Origin: Anaeromyces robustus
Lineage: Eukaryota > Neocallimastigomycota > Neocallimastigomycetes > Neocallimastigales > Neocallimastigaceae
Assembly: GCA_002104895.1 (NCBI GenBank)
Contig: MCFG01000040.1
Location: forward strand, 213,673-277,672
DNA: 64,000 nt
Direction: 5' to 3'
Shown here: positions 26,330-38,212 of the stretch, piece after piece
Numbering within the stretch: position 1 is the first letter of the stretch
Layout: the number at the start of each line of letters is the position of its first letter
Notes under the pieces: generated by a model
Told to the model about the DNA's origin: nothing
What the model saw: the letters and a program-made list of their open reading frames with translations, nothing else
The model's database searches: none
Made by a program: the position numbers and the translations under genes

Positions 26330-26580
26330 TTTTTTTGATTTATTTATCTAAAATAATAATGAGAATTCTCACAGGCATTACCGTTGCGTATAAGAGCTTA
26401 ATTTTTTCTAAATATTGTCTCTGAGTATAATCCCCAACTATAATGCAATTCAATAATTGTTCCTTACAAAAAAGAATGATTTCCTCCGAGAAACCATTAT
26501 GTGAAATAATACTAAGAAATTAACCAAGCATTATCATTGCGCATAATGCCCAATTTGATACCGTACACATCAAATTATAC
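26330..26580 (-). pseudogene. Decayed coding fragment, probably part of the same LINE
   Basis: Minus-strand frames give VYGIKLGIMRNDNAWLIS and, after a frameshift, FHNGFSEEIILFCKEQLLNC and IIVGDYTQRQYLEKIKLLYA. The text is clearly protein-like but broken. Its position and orientation upstream of the LINE fragment suggest it is that element's 5' part. No independent family match. Confidence 0.45.
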
Positions 26581-27040
26581 CACCTTAGCATACAAACTTG
26601 CAATGCTTATTACCCTTAGGAGTTCGATGAATAAAATTATTGTTGTTATTATTATTATTTTATGTCTTTTAATTTTTTGATTGCTTATTTATTAAATATA
26701 AAAAGCATGTCATTTTTTTAAAAAACATTTTAATTGATTATTTGATTAATTATTTAATCTTTATTGAATAAATTCAAAATTAATGTAAAATAATTGTAAC
26801 AAATCTAAATTAAAATTAATTAATTAAAAAAAAAAAATAACTAACTTAAAATAATACTTTAACATAACAAAATGATGTATGTATATATTTATTACTTTAA
26901 CTTTATTTATTTATTTATTTATTTATCTATTAATTAATTAATACATTTTTTTTTATATTTTTTATATTTATAATTATTATTTATTTAATAGATTAGTTAA
27001 ATATTAATATTTTGTAATATATAACATTAAAATTAAATAA

Positions 27041-27520
27041 ATAATGAGTAACTTTATTAAATTTAATTAAAAATAAAATACATGTATATATATGGAAAAT
27101 CCATTTTTTCAGAAAGAAATTGTAACAGTTATAAAATAGATTTCTGCATTAATACTTAATTTTAATTCAAGGTGCATTCTTGTTACTCATATGAAATATA
27201 ATAATATTTTATATATCGTCTATTAAAATAATGAGTAACTTTATTAAATTCAATTAAAAATAAAATACATGTATATATATGGAAAACCCGTTTTTTCAGA
27301 AAGAAATTGTATCAGTTATAAAATAGATTTTAGCATTAATAATAACAATTAGTTTTAATTATAAATATATTAATTAATTTATTATTTAATTGAGAATAGA
27401 ATATTAAAAATTATTATGATAATATTATCTTAAAAAATCTAATATTTAATTTTAATTCAAGGTGTATTCTTGTTACATATATGAAATATAATAATATTTT
27501 ATATACCAATATCTATCTAT
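27041..27520 (+). repeat. Outlying copy of the 638-bp satellite family
   Basis: Two linked sub-copies of AATGAGTAACTTTATTAAAT ... CAGAAAGAAATTGTAACAG ... TAATTTTAATTCAAGGTG, the same modules that build the array at 32098-35035. Confidence 0.85.
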
Positions 27521-27529
27521 TTGTTACCA

Positions 27530-27905
27530 TTTATTATTAAATTACTAATACATATTATATGTTATATTATAATTTTATCTAAATTTACGGAAACACAAAA
27601 GAAAATTTTTAACATATACGTAATAAAAATTTTTTTTTCTTAATTGATACATATGCACATGTTTGAATATAAAAATTATATATGGAATTTTTATATATTA
27701 ATTATAATATATTATTATATTATTGATAAAAAAACAAAACAAAAAAAAAACGAAAACAAAAGATTAAACTCTTTTTAGTATTATTTATTATTTAATATGG
27801 AAAATTTTTTATTTTGCATATTAAAATAATTCTTTAATAAATTTTTAATTTAATTAATTTAAAAATGAATACAAATATTAAAATTTCATAAATTCATGTT
27901 TACTT
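27530..27905. repeat. Dispersed repeat, uninterrupted copy (pair with 29473-30175)
   Basis: Shares TATGTTATATTATAATTTTA, TTTACGGAAACACA, CATATGCACATGTTTGA and TTAATTTAAAAATGAATAC with 29473-29836. Here the sequence continues directly into AAATATTAAAATTTCATAAA (27874 onward), giving an empty version of the site occupied by a LINE tail in the other copy. Confidence 0.85.
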
Positions 27906-27949
<44 letters not shown>

Positions 27950-28965
27950 ATTTTAGATAAAAATATTTATTTTTAGAAATTTCTTTTATTTAATTTATAA
28001 TCATTATCATTAAATATTTTTTCCCAAAATGTTTTTTTTTTTTTTTTTTTAAAAAAAAAAACAATACATTAAAATTATAAATTAATAAAGTTATTAATTT
28101 ATAATTTTTTCAATATTGATTAAAACTATAGATATATAAACTAATTCAAATTAATGTTAATGTTAATGATTAATGATATTTTATGTTAATGATTAATGAT
28201 ATCTAAAATAAATAATTAAAAAATAAAAAAACACTTTAATAAGTAAAATAATAAAATATCTTATAATAAATTTAGGTTTTAAAATAACTTTTATTAATAA
28301 TTTGTTTGAATATTTTTATAATAATTATTAACTAATTATCTAACTTATTCTTTTTTTATTTCATTTTATATTAATTCTAAGATAATTATTAATCTTTATT
28401 GAAAATTTATAATATTTATATTTATATTATTATTACTTTTTTTTGGAATAATTACATTTTTTTTTATTTTTTTTTTTATTTATTTATTGTTCATAAGTTA
28501 TATTATATTGTTATTATTATTAATAATGTGATAAAACTCAATAGTAATTATTACGTATGATTGTAATAATACTATTATTAACTATATTTTAACACTAATA
28601 TTTATATTTATATTATATTTTTTTTGTTTTGTTTTTTGGAATAATTATTAATAACTAATATAATATTAATATATTTATTTATTAATTATATAACTTATTA
28701 AATAATATAATATTCATAATATTAATTATATATATATATTAATATTTGATATATATATTTAATTAATTCATTTAATGATTTAATATTAAAATACATTATT
28801 TATAAATATATGTTAAAATATATTTAATAATTAATAATAATGTTAATTAATAATATTATTTAATATAATACAATATATTATTATTTAAAATATTGTTATA
28901 TTGTTTTAAAAAATAATATTATATAGTAATATTTTAATTATATAATATTATTTAATATATTTAAA

Positions 28966-29196
28966 TTAATTACAAACATCAACATAACAAATACAAGCTA
29001 AAGATTGGCAAGTAATTCTATAACCATTACCGTCTTGATCACAATCACAACTACCTAAATTACTACCACATCCATAAGGTTTATTATAATATCCCCATGT
29101 ACCTCCATATACCATGGCTTTAGTTTTTTTTGTGCAGTCGGATTTTACACCAATTAAACAACAAACTCCAACAAGAATAATTTTCTTTAATAACAT
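28966..29196 (-). CDS. Small secreted cysteine-rich protein
   Basis: A 76-residue protein: a hydrophobic signal peptide (MLLKKIILVGVCCLIGVKS, cleavage probably after Ser19) and a mature part of about 57 residues with eight cysteines (DCTKK, YGCGSN, SCDCD, TCQSLACICYVDVCN), an even number consistent with disulfides, plus aromatic/glycine text (YGGTWGYYNKPYGCG). No family is recognised. It lies alone among repeats. The clean signal peptide and Cys pattern make it more credible than the other short frames here. It could be a cell-surface or secreted binding module. Function is not inferred. Confidence 0.65.
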   Translation of the reverse strand: MLLKKIILVGVCCLIGVKSDCTKKTKAMVYGGTWGYYNKPYGCGSNLGSCDCDQDGNGYRITCQSLACICYVDVCN

Positions 29197-29472
29197 GGTA
29201 ATTTTATATTAAATAATATTTTTATATTTGATATTAAATAATATCTATTTTTTTAATTTTAATATAATATTTTATTAATAGTTTGGAACTGTAGATACAG
29301 TAGAAATATGTTGTTTTTATTGTTGGAAAATTTTATTCTATTTATACTTTCTAGTTATTTTTAACTTTTACAAGCCATTAATTAAATAGAATAAAATAGA
29401 ATAAAATAATGATTTTTAAATTGGTTATAAAGTAATAATACATTTTCTTTTACCTTAATAATAAATTTATTC

Positions 29473-30175
29473 ATTTATTATTAAATTACTAATATATATT
29501 ATATGTTATATTATAATTTTATTTAAATTTACGGAAACACACAAGAAAATTTTTAACATATACATAATAATACAAAATAATAATACAAAAAAAAAAATTT
29601 CTTTTTTTTCTTAATTGTTACATATGCACATGTTTGATTATAAAAATTATATATTGAATTTTTATATAATAATTATAATATATTATTATATTATTGATAA
29701 ATAACAAAACAAAAAAAAAACAAAAGATTAAACTCTTTTTAGTATTATTTATTATTTAATATGGAAAATTTTTTATTTTGCATATTAAAATAATTCTTTA
29801 ATAAATTTTTAATTTAATTAATTTAAAAAAGAATACTTTTTTTGTTTTTTTTTTTTTTTTATAGCACACAATTCGTAGGTCACTTTTATTGAATTTAAAT
29901 ATTAAAATATATGAATCATAAAAAAACACATAATGGAAAAAAAAATAATACAAAAAAATAAAATCCAGTAAAATATTATAGACAATAATAAATAATACTG
30001 GAGAGAAAAAAAAAAGTAGTATTTAAAAACAATAAATCCATACAAGCCCTTAATTCTAAATATAGAATTAAAGTAAAATTGATCTATCCTATTCCACTAG
30101 GGTCGGAAATAGGATCGGCATTTGCCTTTAAAAAAGAATACAAATATTAAAATTTCATAAATTCATGTTTACTGA
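29473..30175. repeat. Dispersed repeat interrupted by a LINE tail
   Basis: Left part 29473-29836 matches 27530-27873. The match resumes at 30142 with AAATATTAAAATTTCATAAA. The last part (TTTAAAAAAGAATAC to GTTTACTGAAG) is then tandemly duplicated, with copies starting at 30127 and about 30180 (period 53). Confidence 0.85.
29837..30126 (-). mobile_element. 5'-truncated LINE insertion with 15-bp target-site duplication
   Basis: Flanked by identical TTTAAAAAAGAATAC at 29822-29836 and 30127-30141. The left edge on the plus strand is a T-run (29837-29861), that is, a poly-A tail for a minus-strand element, with AATAAAAG upstream of it. The 5' end reads, on the minus strand, GCAAATGCCGATCCTATTTC..., translating to ANADPISDPSGIG-stop, probably the last residues of the LINE protein. 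Direct repeats, poly-A and 5' truncation are diagnostic of LINE-type target-primed insertion. Confidence 0.9.
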
Positions 30176-30231
30176 AGTTTTTAAAAAAGAATACAAATAT
30201 TAAAATTTCATAAATTCATGTTTACTGAAGT

Positions 30232-31258
30232 TTTTAAAAACTTATAAGAATTCTATTTTTTATTTTAATAATTATTCAAATTATTATAGTTGATATTTTT
30301 TAAGCTATTATTATTGAAATATTTAATTGGTTTATCAATATAATCAAATACAAAAAAATTTTTTTTTTGAATAAAAATTTAATATTCTAAAATAATATAA
30401 AATTAATATCATTATAATTAATTTTTAATATAAAATTTTTAAAAAAAAAAATAATTATTGGCATCATAAATTATTTAAACTTTAATACCATTTACTTGTT
30501 TCTTGGAAGCAAATGAACTGTGAAAAGAAAATATAATATTCAATACCTCTTTTATCTTATATTATTTCTATATTAATTAATATATAAATAATAAATTTAA
30601 TGTAATAAATATTATTAAATAACTATACACAAATTAAAATGAAAAGTAACAATAAAAATTTTAAAATGTATTGACTTTTTTTTTAAAAAAAAAGTCAAGT
30701 TTTTGTTACTTTGTTTAAAGTCTTTATCTTTAATCTATGAAATCAAAAAGAAAAAAATCTTTAACATTGTTATTTTGTATTAATATATTTATTTAATTCT
30801 TACACTAAATATATTAGAATTAGAAATATTACTATTGTTAATTATTGGTTTATTATTATTATCATTGTTATTTTTATTGCTAATTGTTTAAATTATATAT
30901 AATTATTTTATTATTACTATTATCATTACTTTATTATTATGGTAAAATAATGAGTAACTTTATTAAATTTAATTAATATATATATCACATATAATAACAT
31001 ATAAATACTATATAACAATATATAATAATACGTTATATGAATGTATGTATATATATATGAATAATAATATATACCATATATACATATTAATATATAAATA
31101 TAAATATATAAATACATATACATATTATAAATGCATATTTATATTGGGTTTTAAAAAATAATATATAATGCACAATATACTTATATAATAAATATATACA
31201 TTATATTATATTTAATACTATATATATGTATATATTTATTAAATACCATATATATTAT
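30232..31258. other. Intergenic with repeat fragments
   Basis: Includes a hairpin at 30667-30695 (GACTTTTTTTT / AAAAAAAAAGTC), a module shared with 25300-25440 and the satellite (30717-30860: TCTTTATCTTTAATCTATGA), a fragment of the satellite start (30946-30976) and TATA-rich sequence to 31258. The frame 30926-31123 is a TA-repeat artefact. Confidence 0.65.
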
Positions 31259-31969
31259 TTATTCGGTTTTTATATTAGGTTTTATAGAATCCATTGATTT
31301 TATGGATTTCATGGGTTTTATTGCATTTTTATTATTATTGGGCTTATGTTCATTAATAAGTAATGATATAACATTGGGTTTAAATGTATTAATTATATTA
31401 TCATATGCATTTAATACTTTTTGTAAATCCTTTTTATTAATAATAAGATGACCATAATAATTATTAACATCTAATTCATTACTTGTTATTAATTTATTAA
31501 TTGTATAAATACTAATATCATGTGGATTTGATACATTGTATTGTTTATATACAATTATATTTTTATTATTATTACTAATACGATTAACTAATGATCTTTT
31601 ACTTAATGAATTACTTCTACATGTTCTAATTATTAATTTATCTTCCTTTAAATTTAACTTTTTAATAAATGGTTCATCTTTAATTGAATATAATACTATC
31701 GATTCATTAATAACATTACTAACTAAATTATTGGATGATAAATGATTTAATGAATCAATGGTATTATTATTTTGATTAATGGTAATAGTTAATAAATTAA
31801 CTAATTCTGTTAGCTTATTAATACTATTTTTCATTTCAATAATAGATTCATTCATATCATCTATTTTATCAATTAACGTATTAATTTGTTCAATGTGATC
31901 AACATTTTCAATATGTTCAATATGTTTAATATGTTCAATATTATTATTATTATTACTATTATTATCCAT
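31259..31969 (-). CDS. Hypothetical coiled-coil protein
   Basis: 236 residues, single exon. After an Asn run and HIEHIENVDHIEQ repeats, residues about 28-80 form a likely coiled coil (LIDKIDDMNESIIEMKNSIN, KLTELVNLLTITINQNNN). A more globular part follows (VLYSIKDEPFIKKLNLKEDK, YGHLIINKKDLQKVLNAYDN) and a basic low-complexity tail with KPMKSIKSMDSIKPN repeats. No family recognised. It sits between copies of the satellite repeat, so it may be carried by a mobile element or be an orphan gene. The alternative is a chance frame, but regular heptads and mixed codon content make it credible. Confidence 0.55.
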   Translation of the reverse strand: MDNNSNNNNNIEHIKHIEHIENVDHIEQINTLIDKIDDMNESIIEMKNSINKLTELVNLLTITINQNNNTIDSLNHLSSNNLVSNVINESIVLYSIKDEPFIKKLNLKEDKLIIRTCRSNSLSKRSLVNRISNNNKNIIVYKQYNVSNPHDISIYTINKLITSNELDVNNYYGHLIINKKDLQKVLNAYDNIINTFKPNVISLLINEHKPNNNKNAIKPMKSIKSMDSIKPNIKTE

Positions 31970-32097
31970 TATTAATACAAATAATACTATATATACTAAA
32001 TTATATATTAATGCAAATAATACTATATATCAAATTATATATTAATATAAAATTCAATTATATATAACAATATATTATTTTTTTAATATATAATAAA

Positions 32098-35035
32098 TAT
32101 GGAAAAACCGTTTTTTTTTCAGAAAGAAATTGTAGCAGTTATAAAATAGATTTCTGCATTAATACTTAATTTTAATTCAAGGTGCATTCTTGTTACTCAT
32201 ATGAAATATAATAATATTTTATATATTGTCTATTATAATAATATTCTATATATCGTCTATTAAAATAATGAATAACTTTATTAAATTTAATTAAAAATAA
32301 AACACATAAATATATATGGAAAAGTCGTTTTTCAGAAAGAAATTGTAACAGTTATAAAATAGATTTTTGCATTAATAATAATAACTAGTTTTAATTATAA
32401 AAATATTAATTAATTTATTATTAAATTGAGAATAGAATATTAATAATTATTATAATAATATTATCTTAAAAAATCTAATATTTAATTTTAATTCAAGGTG
32501 TATTCTTGTTACTTATATGAAATATAATAATATTTTATATATCAATATCTATCTATTTTTTACCATTTATAGGTACTTTACCATTTTTGGTTACTTTGTT
32601 TAAAGTCTTCATCTTTAATCTATGAAATTAAAAAGAAAAAAAAAATCTTTAACATTGTTATTTTGTATTAATATATTTTATTTAATTCTTACACTAACTA
32701 ACTTTATTAATTTTAATTAAAAATAAAATACATGTATATATATGGAAAAACCGTTTTTTCAGAAAGAAATTGTATCAGTTATAAAATAGATTTCTGCATT
32801 AATACTTAATTTTAATTCAAGGTGCATTCTTGTTACTCATATGAAATATAATAATATTTTATATATTGTCTATTATAATAATATTCTATATATCGTCTAT
32901 TAAAATAATGAATAACTTTATTAAATTTAATTAAAAATAAAACACATAAATATATATGGAAAAGTCGTTTTTCAGAAAGAAATTGTAACAGTTATAAAAT
33001 AGATTTTTGCATTAATAATAATAACTAGTTTTAATTATAAAAATATTAATTAATTTATTATTAAATTGAGAATAGAATATTAAAAATTATTATAATACTA
33101 TCTTAAAAAATCTAATATTTAATTTTAATTCAAGGTGTATTCTTGTTACTTATATGAAATATAATAATATTTTATATATCAATATCTATCTATTTTTTAC
33201 CATTTATAGGTACTTTACCATTTTTGGTTACTTTGTTTAAAGTCTTCATCCTTAATCTATGAAATCAAAAAGAAAAAAAAATCTTTAACATTGTTACTTT
33301 GTATTAATATATTTTATTTAATTCTTACACTAACTAACTTTATTAATTTTAATTAAAAATAAAATACATGTATATATATGGAAAAACCGTTTTTTCAGAA
33401 AGAAATTGTATCAGTTATAAAATAGATTTCTGCATTAATACTTAATTTTAATTCAAGGTGCATTCTTGTTACTCATATGAAATATAATAATATTTTATAT
33501 ATTGTCTATTATAATAATATTCTATATATCGTCTATTAAAATAATGAATAACTTTATTAAATTTAATTAAAAATAAAATACATGTATATATATGGAAAAA
33601 CCGTTATTCAGAAAGAAATTGTAACAGTTTTAAAATAGATTTTTGCATTAATAATAATAACTAGTTTTAATTATAAAAATATTAATTAATTTATTATTAA
33701 ATTGAGAATAGAATATTAAAAATTATTATAATAATATTATCTTAAAAAATCTAATATTTAATTTTAATTCAAGGTGTATTCTTGTTACTTATATGAAATA
33801 TAATAATATTTTATATATCAATATCTATCTATTTTTTACCATTTATAGGTACTTTACCATTTTTGGTTACTTTGTTTAAAGTCTTCATCCTTAATCTATG
33901 AAATCAAAAAGAAAAAAAAATCTTAACATTGTTATTTTGTATTAATATATTTATTTAATTCTTACACTAAATATATTAGAATTAAAAGTACTACTATTGT
34001 TAATTATTGGTTTATTATTATTTATTGCTAATTGTTATTTTTATTGCTAATTGTTTAAACTATGTATAATTATTTTATTATTACTATTATTGTTACTTTA
34101 TTATTATGGAAAAATAATGAGTAATTTTGTTAAATTTAATTAAAAATAAAACACATAAATATATATGGAAAAGTCGTTTTTCAGAAAGAAATTGTAACAG
34201 TTATAAAATAGATTTTTGCATTAATAATAATAATTAGTTTTAATTATAAATATATTGATTAATTTATTATTTAATTGCGAATAAAATATTAATAATTATT
34301 ATAATAATATTATCTTAAAAAATCTAATATTTAATTTTAATTCAAGGTGTATTATTGTTACATATATGAAATATAATAATATTTTATATATCAATATCTA
34401 TCTTTTTTTTACCATTTATAGGTATTTTACCCTTTTTGGTTACTTTGTTTAATGTCTTTAATCTATGAAAAGAAAAAAATCTTTAACATTGTTGTTCTGT
34501 ATTGCTAATTGTTTAAAATTATATATAATTATTTTATTATTATTATTACAATTATATATAATTATTTTATTATTATTATTACAATTATATATAATTATTT
34601 TATTATTATTATTACAATTATATATAATTATTTTATTATTATTATTACAATTATATATAATTATTTTATTATTATTATTACAATTATATATAATTATTTT
34701 ATTATTATTATTACAATTATATATAATTATTTTATTATTACTTTCATCATTACTATATTATTATGGAAAAATAATGAGTAATTTTATTAAATTTAATTAA
34801 AAATAAAATGCATGTATATATATGGAAAAACCGTTTTTTTTCCAGAAAAAAATTGTAACAGTTATAAAATAGATTTTTGCATTAATATTTAATTTTAATT
34901 CAAGGTGTATTTTTGTTACATATATGAAATATAATAATATTTTATATATCTATATCTATCTATTTTTTACCATTTATAGGTACTTTAATGTTTTTGGTTA
35001 CTTTGTTTACCGTCTTCATCTTTAATCTATGAAAG
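32098..35035 (+). repeat. Satellite-like array, units about 638 bp
   Basis: Repeated order of modules: TGGAAAAACCGTTTTT + CAGAAAGAAATTGTA(A/T)CAG + TTTTAATTCAAGGTG(C/T)ATT + TGTTACTTATATGAAATATA + ATTTATAGGTACTTTACCAT + GTCTTCATC(C/T)TTAATCTAT. The TATAGGTACTTT landmark lies at about 32571, 33208, 33847, 34420 and 34978, giving spacings of 637, 639, 573 and 558. The first full units are nearly identical, so the array expanded recently. No coding sequence. Similar modules at 27041, 30717 and 30946 are dispersed copies. Confidence 0.9.
34518..34742 (+). repeat. 33-bp minisatellite
   Basis: About seven copies of a 33-bp unit (ATTATATATAATTATTTTAT + TATTATTATTACA) inside the satellite array. Because 33 is divisible by 3, two frames stay open through it; neither is likely coding. 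Confidence 0.9.
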
Positions 35036-35239
35036 GGAAAATAAATCTTTAATATTTTTGTTCTGTATTGCTAATTCTTATTATTATTAATGATATAACT
35101 ATAAATTTTTTGGTTGATTATTTTTTAATCATAAAAAGTGCAAACAATTACGATAATCTTTAATGAATAAATTTAAAATTAAAATTTTTATGTAGCTGGC
35201 CAATAGTTATAATTATTAACTTAAAATAATTGTAACAAA

Positions 35240-35298
35240 TCTTTAGGAAATTAAAATTAATTAAAATTAATTAATTTTTATTAATTTTAATTTCCTAA
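35240..35298. repeat. Inverted repeat with 20-bp arms
   Basis: TTTAGGAAATTAAAATTAAT and its exact reverse complement flank about 19 bp of A/T-rich spacer. Could extrude as a hairpin; purpose unknown. Confidence 0.8.
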
Positions 35299-35410
35299 AC
35301 TTAAAAATAAATATTTATACATGCATGTTATGCATGCATATTATCATAATTCTCATTATTTATGTTATGTATAAATGCATATTATCATTTTGTTATGTTA
35401 TATACATGTG

Positions 35411-35646
<236 letters not shown>

Positions 35647-35649
35647 TAC

Positions 35650-36560
35650 ATTATAAATGCACTTTTACGAAATACAAGTTTTCGAAATACAAATTTTCGA
35701 AATGCACCTCCATCATATTAAATAAATAAATAAATTATATAAACAAAATAAATTATCAATATTTATAATTAATATTTATTTAATTAATTAGTTATATTAC
35801 AAAATATTTATATTATTAAATAAAATAAATAATAACTAATATTAATTTAATAAAATATTATCATATTTATAATAATTAGTAATAAGGTATTTAATAAGAG
35901 AAAACAATTATTATTATAAAATAATAATGGTGAAATTTTTATATCTTTTTTTTTTTTTTTATTATTATTTAATATTTTTATATTAGTAATAAGGTATTTA
36001 ATAAGAGAAAAAAATTTAAATGAAAATAAGGTTAATTATTATTCATTCATGTTAAAATATCGTTAAAATACGATATGATATTTCCTTCTAAGTGGAGAAG
36101 ATTAAATTAGTATGATTCATTTTTAAAATTTAATTTATATCAAAAATTTCCTTAAACTCTAAACTAAATTATTTTAAATATATAGCATGTTTCATAACAA
36201 AATATGAAACATGATTATATATTTAAAAATAAAAAAAAAAATAAAAAATAAAAAAAAATATAAAAATATATATCGAATATATAATTAAATAAAATAAAAT
36301 AAAATAAAAATAAAAAAAAATAAAAAAATAAAAGTAAAGAAAAAAAAATAAAAATAAATTAATTATATTAAAAAAAAATAAATGTTTATTAATATTTATT
36401 AACATTTATTTTTTTTTTAACATTTATTTTTTTTTTTCTTTTTTTTTTTTTAATTCAATTTTTAATATTAGAAAAATAAAAATAATTATATACTGTACAG
36501 TATTCCAATATTAAAATTCCTTTAAGAAAGTTTATGTAAGAAAGTTATTATGTAAGAAAA
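35650..36560. other. Intergenic, short repeats only
   Basis: Three tandem TTTCGAAATACAA-like units at 35663-35707, two copies of the AGTAATAAGGTATTTAATAA dispersed repeat (35877, 35985), and a small inverted repeat around 36185-36212 (CATGTTTCATA / TATGAAACATG). Otherwise A/T-rich filler. Confidence 0.65.
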
Positions 36561-36990
<430 letters not shown>

Positions 36991-37046
36991 AATATTTGGA
37001 CCTTCCTTTTTGTCTTGTATACATCTACCTCATTGCTCTTAAATTA

Positions 37047-37275
37047 TTTTTTATGGCACAAAATTCGTACGTCAACTTTATTGAATTTAAATATTAAAAT
37101 ACATGAATCATTAAAAAAAAATGATACTAAAAAAAATAAAAAAAAAACCAGTAAAACATTATAGATAATAATGAATAATATTGGAGGGGAAAAAAAGTAG
37201 TATAATAATATTTAAAAACAATAAATCCATACAAGCCCTTAATTCTACATATAGAATTAAAAAGTAAAATTGATC
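37047..37275 (-). mobile_element. LINE 3'-UTR tail, minus orientation
   Basis: Homologous to 29837-30126: GGCACAAAATTCGTACGTCA, TTTATTGAATTTAAATATT, AACAATAAATCCATACAAGC and CCCTTAATTCTACATATAGA, with a short T-run at the left end. No clear target-site duplication; the right end stops near TGATC at 37275. Confidence 0.8.
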
Positions 37276-38212
37276 ACAACAAGAATGGAGATTTTGAATA
37301 TGTACCAGATTCAATCTGATAATTCCCATTCCTTTAAACCTGTTATAATAATTTCATATTATAACCGTATAGCTATAACAAATATCATATCATAAACAAA
37401 TAATTATAAAAATAACCCAATTATTATATATGGTTATAGAATAATAGAATATTCCATAAATATTTAAAATATTTAAAATATATAAAATAATCTATAAAAA
37501 TACTATATTTATTTTTAAACTTTAAACAAGTAAAAATAACAAAACATAAATGGATAAACTAATTAATTTATAATGTTCTAATAAAATTTTAATTTATTAT
37601 TTAAATCTTTTTGTTTTATTTTTATTAATTTTTTTTTAATTAATAAAAAATATTTTCGCAAATTTAATATTTTATAAAATTTTTATAAAATTTAAAGTTC
37701 AAAACAATTTGTATTTATTTAATTTTGCTTTTGCTTTTTTTTTTTCGTTTTTGTTTTCTTTTTTTTTTTTTTGTTTTTCGTTTTTCGTTTTTAGTGTTTT
37801 TTATGTTTTTTATGTTTTTTGTGTTTTTGTGCTTTTGTTTGTATTTGTATTTGTTTTTGCTTTTGTTTTCGTTTTTTAAATGTTTTTTGATAATTTTTTT
37901 TTAAATAAAAAAAAATAGTATTCATTACTATTTAAAAATATTATTTAAAAAAATTATTTATTTTTTATTTTTAATAAAAAGGGAAACACTTTTATTTTAT
38001 TTTTATTTTTTTTTTTTTTATTTTTTATTTTATTTTTTAATTTAATAAAAAGAAAAAAAAAACACTTAATTCTTATTTTTTTATATTATATTTCAATGAA
38101 AAAACACTTAAATTTTTTTAAACAATATATATTCAATTCTTTTTTTTTTTTTTAATAAAAAAAATAATAATGAATATATTAAAAATAAAAATATTATTTA
38201 ACTATTCCTTGT
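37276..38212. other. 3' flank of the dockerin-expansin gene
   Basis: A/T-rich. A run of TTTTCGTTTTT / TGTTTTTGT-like repeats at 37735-37880 and further T-runs up to 38150 lie just past the stop codon. No gene seen. Confidence 0.65.

Larger units (their letters stand above)
26640..28960. other. Repeat-derived intergenic DNA
   Basis: Contains a copy of the satellite-like repeat (27041-27520) and the first copy of a roughly 375-bp dispersed repeat (27530-27905), then poly-A (27910-27948) and plain A/T-rich sequence. No coding sequence seen. Confidence 0.7.

Noticed and set aside
34465-34800. Two overlapping Leu/Ile-rich frames that look like membrane proteins
   Set aside because: Produced by a 33-bp minisatellite inside the satellite array; two frames stay open at once, which real genes rarely do.
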